From: JAFDVL01 sp964631865
GTDB taxonomy: Bacteria; Acidobacteriota; Blastocatellia; RBC074
Length of the DNA stretch: 64,000 nucleotides
NCBI GenBank assembly: GCA_964631865.1
Contig: CAZWAK010000003.1
Coordinates: 57,987 to 121,986, forward strand
Reading direction: 5' to 3'
Part shown: in pieces, positions 57,889 through 64,000 of the stretch
How the letters are laid out: every line of letters starts with the position of its first letter
Numbering within the stretch: position 1 is the stretch's first letter
Notes under the pieces: generated by a model
Seen by the model: the letters and a program-made list of their open reading frames with translations, nothing else
Told to the model about the DNA's origin: nothing
Databases searched by the model: none
Translations under genes and position numbers: made by a program

Positions 57889-60780
57889 TTATTTGAAATC
57901 GCGGAGCAGCAGCACGTTGTCATTCTGCGACCGGCGCGCGCACAAAAGCTGCGTGCCGTCGGGCGACCAGACAAATTGCGTGATGATGTCGGCTTTGAAA
58001 TCGGTCATCGGCTCTGCCGCACGACCATCGAGCGGCAAACGCCAGAGGTTCGTGACGCCCTGGCGAATTTCGGCAAAGCATAGCCCCGTGTTGATCCATT
58101 GCAGCAAGTACGCGGTGTGCGGAATCGCCAGCGTCTGCACAAGCTGACCGGTTTCCACCGAGACGATGTGAATGCGTTTGTGTTGGACTTCGGGGCCGCG
58201 ATGATAATACGCCAACAACTTGCCGTCGGGCGCGAAAGTGGCGCTCGGATTCGCGGCGGATTCCGGTGTGAGTTGAACGGCTGGCCCGCCTGCCAGCGGC
58301 ACTTTCCAGAGGCTTCGGCGGCCATTGTCATCGTGAACTGTGTACACGACCCAACGATTGTCCGGCGAGCAACGTGGATCAATTTCATTCTTGCCAAAGG
58401 TGAGTTGCTGCGGTTGGCTGCCGTCAGCATTCATGCGCCAAATGTTGCGCGCGGTCTGGCCGGAAGGCTGCGTGCTGACGGCGCTGTAAACAAGGTAACG
58501 CCCATCGGCAGAAGCGAATGGTGCATCCGCCTCTGTTCCGATGAATGGCAGACGATGGAGATTCTTCCCCTCAGCGTCAACGCTTGCAATCATCGGCGGG
58601 CCATCTTTCTTTGACGCATACACGATCCGTCCATCGGGCATCCAACCCAAGCCATCGTGCCCTTCCTGCTTGCCCGAATCGAGCAATACCGTTTGGCTCA
58701 GATTCTTTCCAGACAAGACCTGGACTTTGAAAATGGATTCCTTCCGTACCGTTGCCAAGGTTGTCTCATCTGCGGTCAGCGTCAGCGAATGAAAGCCCTC
58801 CAATTCGCTCACAAATTCGCTGGTCAAGCGGCGCTTTCTGCCGTCAGCGAGCGAGAGATGCCAGACGAATGTTTGTGGGTTGTCGGCCAATAAAATCAGG
58901 CCGCTGCGGTCTTTCAGCCAAGCAAGTTCAAAGACGAAAGCCCAGAGGTCAGCCGTGAGTCGGCGTTCGGTTCCCCCCGCTGCCGGGATTTCGTAAAGTT
59001 GATAGTCATTCGCGCTTCTGGACGTTCCGGCAGCATACGCAATGCTGTTTCCGTCGGGCGACCAAGCGGGTCTACCGACAAAAAGCTTGCCCGGCTCTTG
59101 CCGTGTAATGAGTCGTCGTTCGTTGCTGCCATCCAACTGCGTCACCAGTAAGGCGCTTTCTTTTTGCGGGCGATTGAACCGAATGAACGCGAGTTGCTGA
59201 CCATCGGGCGCAACCGCAACGGGGCTGTCAATCCGCTCCAACACATGCTGCGGCGTTCCGCCTGTGACGTGTACGCGGTACAACTCCTTCACATCGCGCT
59301 GCGCGTCGTAGCGCAGGTAATACAGCGTGCGATTGTCGGGCGCGAAAGTCGGCGCGGAGTATTCTGCCTGCGAGGCGGGCGGCACAAGCTCGACCGTTTT
59401 TTGTGTCGCGAGATGCTTGAGCCAAACGCTCGGCGGTTTCACTTCGTGCAATGTGTAGGCCACATATTGACCATCGGGCGAGATCGCCGCTTCTCCGATT
59501 CCGGCTCCATCTACAATTTTGGAAAGCGAGATTTGCGGCTCAGGCGGCGGGCGGCGATTCAGCAGCGGGACTACTCGCCACGCGCCAAAGCCCAATGCAA
59601 TGAGAGCCAGCAACCCGATGGCGACCGGACGAAGCCAACGGCGGTTGGCAGTGAGCGGCGCGGGCGATGGCGGTGTAGCGTGATGTGTGGTCAATTGCGG
59701 TTGGAATTGGGTCAAATCCGCGAGCAGCGCACGAGCCGTTTGATACCGCTCGTCCCGCTTTTTGCAGAGCGCGTGACTTACGATCCGCGCCAACTCCGCA
59801 GGCAATTCAGGCGGCAAGGGAGGCGGCTCGTGTTCCAGAATCGCTTGCACGGCTTCGAGGCTGGTGGCTCCGGCAAACGGCGCCTGGCCTGAGATCATTT
59901 CGTGCAGCACGACGCCGAGACTAAAGAGGTCTGTGCGTGCATCCACTGGCACGCCCGCCGCTTGTTCCGGTGACATATAGCCTAGCGTTCCGGGTGTTTT
60001 GCCGGGCAGCGTGGATTGCGGATTGTTCTGTGGTGTTTGCGCAGAAGTCGGCTCGGTTTCATCATTCCGCAATCCGAATTCCGCATTCCGCATTCCCGTC
60101 AGTTTGGCAATGCCGAAATCCAATACTTTCACGTAGCCATCACGCCGCAGCATAATGTTTTCGGGCTTGATGTCGCGGTGAACAATGCCAATCTCGTGCG
60201 CGGCATCCAACGCCTCACTGATTTGCCCGGCAATTCTCAGCGCGTCCGCGAGCACGAGCGGCCCGGCCTGCAAACGTTGCCGCAACGTCTCGCCGTCTAC
60301 GAATTCGGTGACGATAAAGTGAACGTCGTCTATCGTCCCAATCTCGTGAACCGTCAGGATATTGGGATGATTCAGCGCCGAAGCCGCATGTGCTTCGCGC
60401 TCGAAGCGTCGCACCCGTTCCGCATCCGCCGAGAATTCCGGCGGCAGAATCTTGATGGCGACTTTTCGTCCGAGCAGCTTGTCTTTCGCCAACCAAACTT
60501 CGCCCATCCCGCCGACGCCGATGAGCGATTGAATTTTGTAGTGACTGAGTTCTGTGCCCGTCCGGTCGCGGCGCGGCCAAACGTCCAGCGCCAGCTTCTC
60601 CCACACAGGCTGCTCATCCAACAGTTCCAGTTCCGCATGTGCCAGCAGCGATACCAACTCGGCGCGCAGTTCCGCATCGCCCTTGCATTCGACATCGAGA
60701 AACGAATCTCGCTCCGCCGCTGGTAATGCAATGGCCAGCGCGTGTAATTCCTTCAGCTTTTCTCTCTGTTCAGGATTCAC
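57889..60780 (-). CDS. Membrane Ser/Thr protein kinase with PD40/TolB-like beta-propeller sensor
   Basis: A 963-residue protein starting with GTG 60780, supported by AGGAG 8 bp upstream; a longer frame to 61029 covers repeat F3 and is rejected. The kinase domain has glycine loop IGVGGMGEVW, VAIKILPPEF, HRDIKPENIMLRRDG, DFGIAKLTG, and YMSPEQAAG. One membrane helix (RPVAIGLLALIALGFGAWRV) precedes a C-terminal region of WD40-like PD40/TolB repeats (WSPDGNSIAYAAG, SPDNRWVVYTVHD, WSPDGTQLLCAR). Residues between DFG and APE are lengthened by a heptamer-encoded insert (MRNAEFGLRNDETEP). Such kinases in Acidobacteria sit beside an ECF sigma factor, as here. Confidence 0.93.
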   Translation of the reverse strand: MNPEQREKLKELHALAIALPAAERDSFLDVECKGDAELRAELVSLLAHAELELLDEQPVWEKLALDVWPRRDRTGTELSHYKIQSLIGVGGMGEVWLAKDKLLGRKVAIKILPPEFSADAERVRRFEREAHAASALNHPNILTVHEIGTIDDVHFIVTEFVDGETLRQRLQAGPLVLADALRIAGQISEALDAAHEIGIVHRDIKPENIMLRRDGYVKVLDFGIAKLTGMRNAEFGLRNDETEPTSAQTPQNNPQSTLPGKTPGTLGYMSPEQAAGVPVDARTDLFSLGVVLHEMISGQAPFAGATSLEAVQAILEHEPPPLPPELPAELARIVSHALCKKRDERYQTARALLADLTQFQPQLTTHHATPPSPAPLTANRRWLRPVAIGLLALIALGFGAWRVVPLLNRRPPPEPQISLSKIVDGAGIGEAAISPDGQYVAYTLHEVKPPSVWLKHLATQKTVELVPPASQAEYSAPTFAPDNRTLYYLRYDAQRDVKELYRVHVTGGTPQHVLERIDSPVAVAPDGQQLAFIRFNRPQKESALLVTQLDGSNERRLITRQEPGKLFVGRPAWSPDGNSIAYAAGTSRSANDYQLYEIPAAGGTERRLTADLWAFVFELAWLKDRSGLILLADNPQTFVWHLSLADGRKRRLTSEFVSELEGFHSLTLTADETTLATVRKESIFKVQVLSGKNLSQTVLLDSGKQEGHDGLGWMPDGRIVYASKKDGPPMIASVDAEGKNLHRLPFIGTEADAPFASADGRYLVYSAVSTQPSGQTARNIWRMNADGSQPQQLTFGKNEIDPRCSPDNRWVVYTVHDDNGRRSLWKVPLAGGPAVQLTPESAANPSATFAPDGKLLAYYHRGPEVQHKRIHIVSVETGQLVQTLAIPHTAYLLQWINTGLCFAEIRQGVTNLWRLPLDGRAAEPMTDFKADIITQFVWSPDGTQLLCARRSQNDNVLLLRDFK
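60013..60100. repeat. Heptanucleotide repeat hairpin inside a kinase activation loop
   Basis: Left part GGATTGCGGATTG at 60013-60025; right part at 60064-60096 has tandem ATTCCGC/ATCCGAA/TTCCGCA heptamers in the opposite orientation. It is the same class as 5019-5051 and 5926-6081. It encodes a roughly 28-residue insert between the kinase DFG and APE motifs without breaking the frame. Confidence 0.82.
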
Positions 60781-60803
60781 TGTTGCGCTCCTGCGGCTGA
60801 GTT

Positions 60804-60869
60804 GTGGCGCGATTTGGCAAATCGCGTGTATCCCCAGAATAAGCCACGCGATTTGCCAAATCGCGCTAC
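60804..60869. repeat. Palindromic repeat family F (GCGATTTGGCAAATCGC), copy 3
   Basis: Two palindromic modules, GCGCGATTTGGCAAATCGCG at 60808-60826 and CGCGATTTGCCAAATCGCG at 60847-60865, with outer GTGG/CTAC. It lies between the ECF sigma gene and the PD40 kinase gene, so copies 2 and 3 bracket the kinase. Confidence 0.9.
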
Positions 60870-60872
60870 CCC

Positions 60873-61457
60873 TCAAACCGTACTTTCCACTGTACTGAGT
60901 TCGCGTTGCAACCACGAGCGGGCAAACGTCCAATCGCGCTGCACGGTCTTTTCGCTGAGACCCAGCATCTCGGCTACTTCCTGATTCGTCAACCCGGCAT
61001 AAAACTTCAATTCGACGATCCACTCGCACCGTTGATCTTCCGCCGCCAGCCGTCCGAGCGCCTCGTCCAGCACGAGCAACTCATCGAACGACATCTGCTT
61101 CTCCGCCACCATCGCGTCCTCCAACGTCACTCGTTGCGCATCGCCGACGTTCCTGGCAGCATTGCGCGATTTCGCATAGTTGATGAGGAACCGCCGCATC
61201 TGCCCGGCAGCGGCGCGATAAAAATGTTGCCGATCCTGCCACTGCACGCGCCGGTACGAGTGCAATTTCATAAAGGCTTCGTGTACCAGCGCCGACGGAT
61301 CGAGCGTATGATTGTTGCGTTCGCGCCGCATCTGTCGCTCGGCAATGCGCCGCAATTCCTGATAAACCAACCCTGCCAATTCCTCCCCCGCCGCCTGATC
61401 CCCGTCGCTCCACGCCCGCAGCAGATTGGTGATTCGGTGAGTAGATTCTTCGTCCAT
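60873..61457 (-). CDS. ECF-subfamily RNA polymerase sigma factor (Acidobacteria/Planctomycetes type)
   Basis: A 194-residue ECF sigma factor. Region 2 (ELAGLVYQELRRIAERQMRR, LDPSALVHEAFMKL) and region 4 (WIVELKFYAGLTNQEVAEML, GLSEKTVQRDWTFARSWLQR) are clear. The HxxLDPSALVHEAF motif matches the TIGR02999 group expanded in Acidobacteria and Planctomycetes. No anti-sigma gene is adjacent; in this group regulation is often by a Ser/Thr kinase, here 93 bp downstream, suggesting direct phosphorylation. A terminator-like hairpin lies upstream at 61575-61656 and could attenuate its transcript. Confidence 0.93.
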   Translation of the reverse strand: MDEESTHRITNLLRAWSDGDQAAGEELAGLVYQELRRIAERQMRRERNNHTLDPSALVHEAFMKLHSYRRVQWQDRQHFYRAAAGQMRRFLINYAKSRNAARNVGDAQRVTLEDAMVAEKQMSFDELLVLDEALGRLAAEDQRCEWIVELKFYAGLTNQEVAEMLGLSEKTVQRDWTFARSWLQRELSTVESTV

Positions 61458-61574
61458 AGGTTGTTCTCATTGTGCTGTGCCTGCCGAGCCGCAGGAGCGA
61501 CTTCGGCACAAGCTAAAAAAAAGTTGCGTACACATGTCCCCTTTTGGCCGGAAATCTTGCCTTCAGAAATGAAA

Positions 61575-61656
61575 GCCAAAAAAACGGCTGCTGACGATGT
61601 GCTAAATTGTCCGACTGGTAACGCGGTAGGCAATTTAGCACCGTCCTCAGCCGTTG
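61575..61656 (-). terminator. Imperfect hairpin with T-run (minus strand), attenuator-like
   Basis: Arms 61583-61609 and 61631-61656 are complementary over about 26 bp with small mismatches and a 21-nt loop. On the minus strand the hairpin is followed by seven T residues (A-run 61578-61584). It has terminator form but lies upstream of the ECF sigma gene with no minus-strand gene before it. It could attenuate sigma-factor transcription, end a short RNA, or be one more hairpin repeat. Confidence 0.55.
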
Positions 61657-61698
61657 GCAATCTGTGTATTACCCATTGCTCAAAAGCGGAGATAATTT

Positions 61699-63288
61699 AT
61701 GCAACCAAGAATGTCCTCTATTTATGCTTTATGGCTTTGTCTGTTTTCGCTTGTCGCAACACAGGACAAGACTTCATCCAGCACACAGGCTCAATGGCAG
61801 CTAACCCCTTTGGTTAGTCTTGGAGCGGATGCAACAGGATCGGGCGGGAAGTTTATTCAATTTGGCAATATGTATTGGTTGGGCACAGGCGGGCTGGCGT
61901 TTTGGGGGCAGTTCGGACCGGATGAAAAAAAGGATTGGGGATTTTTCTCATTTAAAGATAACCAACTCAAATTACTATTCCTGGAAGGAAAGAATAGTAA
62001 GCCTGCAATGGCAAACGAACCGATTGAAGAAATTGAAATTCATCGAACTTTTGGGTGGGGAGCCGCAACGCTATTTTTTGAAGGGAAAGACATCTTATAC
62101 ATATACACACCAATGGGTATAACCGCGCGGTCGGGAAATTTTTATAGTTGGGATGGGGCTAAGCTGAAAAAAATCCTGACGAAGGGTGATGAAGTAGATT
62201 TGTCGGGAGTTCGCTGCAACATTGAATCCTTAACGTTTAGGGGAATGAATCCTGATGGGAAAGTAATTTTTGAGTATAAAGCTAAAAAACCCTGTAAGGC
62301 AGAAGGTTGCCTTTTGTATGATGGGGCGATTTTCACTCCCTTGTTGGCAAGGGGTGATCAAGTTCCAGGGCTTCCGGGAGTACGTGTAGAAAATCACTTT
62401 CCATTTACAGTTTCCTCTCCTATAGGCGCAGCTTTCTCTCCTGCCGTATTTGGTGATGAAGTAATAGCAGTTGTAGATGTAGCAGGGGCTCCCTACAAGA
62501 GAGCCATATTTCGCTTCTCAAGAGAGAAAGCGGAAAAGATTCTTGCCGTAGGCGATCCATTTCCACTCGATACCAAGCGAAAGATAACAGAACTTATTGC
62601 AGTTCGAGCGGGAAGCCCAGATACTATTGCCATTCACTTGCTTGCAGGCAATAATTCGTCGCTATTGCTCTACCATAAAGGTCAATTTATTAAGATTTTC
62701 GATGAGACAGATGTGACTATTGCCAATCAGGCGATAAGCAATTTGAAGGATAAGTCAAGAGAACGGCTAGGGTTTAGCCTGGGGGCTGGCGAATTTTTAC
62801 AAGTAGAGCCACTTAGATATGTTTTCTTTGTAGAGTTTTCGGGTAAATATCCATTTCAGTCGGGAAAGTACACTTGGTATCAAGAGGGACTACCCGAATT
62901 AATTCTATTCGATGGAAAACAGCTTACACTTTTGACAAAAGACACTCCGCTTAACCCGATGCTATATAAGGGGCTTGACGAAAAAGAAATAGCAAAAAAA
63001 CTACCTCGGATTGTGGGAATGACATATCGCAAGGTGGCTGGAGAGTTCCAAGGAGTACTGCCGCAAATGATTGTTTCTACTTCGGCGACTTTCGGTGAAA
63101 GAATGCAAAGAGGGTCTACTTTAGGATTTTTGCCTATCAATGCGCCGGAGACAAAGCTACAAATCGGTCCGCACTTTATTACTGATAACAACTGGCAGAT
63201 AGATATAAGCGATGTAATCGGCTGGAAAAAACCAGGCGAGGCCATAGTTATGTTGAAAGATGGGATATTCTTACTTTCAAAGCGTTAA
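61699..63288 (+). CDS. Secreted protein of unknown function, AT-richer than neighbours
   Basis: A 529-residue protein with signal peptide (SSIYALWLCLFSLVATQD). It is rich in short beta-strands of the form FFSFKDNQLKLLFLEGKN, LYIYTPMGITARSGNFYSWDG, and LLYHKGQFIKIFDE, which may form a beta-propeller, but no family motif is recognised. GGAG 7 bp before the ATG supports the start. Codon use is clearly AT-richer (many TTA, ATA, AAA, GTA) than in the flanking genes, a hint of horizontal acquisition shared with the next gene. It is divergent from the ECF sigma gene. Confidence 0.8.
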   Translation: MQPRMSSIYALWLCLFSLVATQDKTSSSTQAQWQLTPLVSLGADATGSGGKFIQFGNMYWLGTGGLAFWGQFGPDEKKDWGFFSFKDNQLKLLFLEGKNSKPAMANEPIEEIEIHRTFGWGAATLFFEGKDILYIYTPMGITARSGNFYSWDGAKLKKILTKGDEVDLSGVRCNIESLTFRGMNPDGKVIFEYKAKKPCKAEGCLLYDGAIFTPLLARGDQVPGLPGVRVENHFPFTVSSPIGAAFSPAVFGDEVIAVVDVAGAPYKRAIFRFSREKAEKILAVGDPFPLDTKRKITELIAVRAGSPDTIAIHLLAGNNSSLLLYHKGQFIKIFDETDVTIANQAISNLKDKSRERLGFSLGAGEFLQVEPLRYVFFVEFSGKYPFQSGKYTWYQEGLPELILFDGKQLTLLTKDTPLNPMLYKGLDEKEIAKKLPRIVGMTYRKVAGEFQGVLPQMIVSTSATFGERMQRGSTLGFLPINAPETKLQIGPHFITDNNWQIDISDVIGWKKPGEAIVMLKDGIFLLSKR

Positions 63289-63426
63289 TACCGAGTTAGC
63301 ATTGATGACGCCTTGAAACATGAATGTGTTTGATGCTGCGCGCGGGTAAGTGTACTGGCATTACCCTCGGCCCGCAGGCGTTGTGGGCCAGTTTGTAATA
63401 GGATATGAACAAGAAGGGAAAGTAGA

Positions 63427-64000
63427 ATGCGTCCAAAACTAAGAAGAGAAATATTCTTCCTTGCCTTTCTAACACTTTTGCTCATCGTAGGAAAAGTATT
63501 AGGTCAAAGAAAATCAGCTTACATCGAACCTCAATTACTCAGTGAGGTTGTCTCTCAAGAAAAGCCTCAAAAATCTAATGAAATTAGCCCGGAGGTCATG
63601 AATGCCATAAACGAGATGAGCCGGTCCGTAGGCGGAACTGGATATGTGCTTGGACTGGGCTGGGTTGATCTAGCGAATGGGCGTGAATTGCAGATGACCG
63701 TGAGAGACAATACTGGCCGACGTTGGAGGCTTGGTGTTGATCAGGTAAGCGCAAAGCCCGCAACGAAGTTCTGTTTCGCTGCTGATGGCTCGCTGGGTGT
63801 TGCCGATGACAAAGCGGAGCCGAACTATGGGATGGTCAATGCTCAACCGATTAAAGGCGTCGTTGGTCGGGCAATTAATAGAGAACTTTTGAAGCTCAGA
63901 GATGAATCGAAACCCGCTGCGCGAATTTCAGAAATCAAGGCTGTTATCTCGCAAGGTGTAATCTTTGTGGTTTCGTGGGAGTCTGAGCCTACTTCTGCAA
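63427..64000 (+). CDS. Exported protein of unknown function, 3' end outside window
   Basis: A 191-codon open frame from ATG 63427 to the window end without a stop. The N-terminus MRPKLRREIFFLAFLTLLLI is a signal peptide or anchor, followed by a charged segment and a domain containing GGTGYVLGLGWVDLANGREL and KFCFAADGSLGVADDK. The purine-rich AAGAAGGGAAAG just upstream can serve as ribosome binding site. Composition is AT-rich at the start and rises later. No family is recognised. The 138-bp gap to the previous gene holds two short hairpins (GGGTAA/TTACCC near 63345 and GGCCC/GGGCC near 63370) without a T-run. Confidence 0.7.
   Translation, partial: MRPKLRREIFFLAFLTLLLIVGKVLGQRKSAYIEPQLLSEVVSQEKPQKSNEISPEVMNAINEMSRSVGGTGYVLGLGWVDLANGRELQMTVRDNTGRRWRLGVDQVSAKPATKFCFAADGSLGVADDKAEPNYGMVNAQPIKGVVGRAINRELLKLRDESKPAARISEIKAVISQGVIFVVSWESEPTSA

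Noticed and set aside
60781..61029. N-terminal extension of the PD40 kinase
   Set aside because: It covers the palindromic repeat F3 and overlaps the ECF sigma gene; GTG 60780 has a good ribosome binding site.
61583..61656. Terminal inverted repeats of an insertion sequence
   Set aside because: The arms are only 21 nt apart and no transposase is between or near them; hairpin form and T-run fit a terminator or hairpin repeat better.

Overview
The window (64 kb, GC-rich but not extreme) reads as a chromosomal segment of a Gram-negative heterotroph, most likely an Acidobacteriota of the Blastocatellia type. The reasons are lipid A/Kdo genes (lpxK, waaA), a DUF1501 plus DUF1549/DUF1553 cytochrome pair, an ECF sigma factor of the Acidobacteria/Planctomycetes type next to a Ser/Thr kinase, two GMC oxidoreductases with a cysteine cluster, Uma2 proteins, XisH/XisI, and no sign of phage or plasmid backbone. 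The assignment is inferred from gene content only. No rRNA, tRNA, CRISPR array or complete insertion sequence was seen.

Layout. 1-3.6 kb (+): end of hisC, a DUF4258/YgiT-finger pair inserted in the his operon, hisB, hisH, hslO and an AlkA-like glycosylase. 3.7-8.6 kb (-): DUF1501 and cytochrome/DUF1549/DUF1553 proteins. 9.2-14.5 kb (-): efp, waaA, lpxK, a PhyH dioxygenase, Uma2 and xerC. 14.6-14.9 kb: a promoter plus a closed-stem structured RNA candidate of about 204 nt. 14.9-20.6 kb (-): GMC oxidoreductase, Uma2, CDF transporter, LarA-like protein and DUF1537 kinase. 20.7-24.9 kb (+): mutY, then a cysteine operon of cysM, a JAMM peptidase and a fused CysO/MoaD-MoeB-rhodanese, preceded by a 13-codon ORF with seven Cys codons. 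25.2-27.5 kb (-): a secreted BNR/Ycf48-like repeat protein. 27.8-31.8 kb (+): two PilT ATPases and a second GMC oxidoreductase. 32.3-42.5 kb (+): a 2022-residue alpha-2-macroglobulin with an intact thioester, then sugar-acid genes (Gfo/Idh, TIM-barrel isomerase, KDPG/KDPGal aldolase, dgoK).

42.5-53.3 kb (-): a PAS histidine kinase, then a seven-gene cluster read from right to left: Ser/Thr kinase-TM-FGE, two DUF4384 proteins, a trypsin-like protease, and three FHA-TM-transglycosylase-like paralogues of which only one keeps the full catalytic signature. Phosphorylation, phosphothreonine reading, envelope anchoring and murein or protein cleavage are all encoded together, which makes this the best candidate for an undescribed multi-protein envelope system. 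53.5-61.5 kb: xisH-xisI, DUF1287, a LON-domain protein, lepA, a Ser/Thr kinase with a PD40 sensor, and an ECF sigma factor. 61.7-64 kb: two AT-richer genes of unknown function, the last cut by the window end.

A pervasive feature is a set of at least eight families of intergenic hairpin elements. Most are built from 7- or 9-nt tandem units on one arm and the complementary units on the other. Some are multi-copy, some flank single genes, some enter coding sequence in frame (including a kinase activation loop), and one coincides with an assembly gap.
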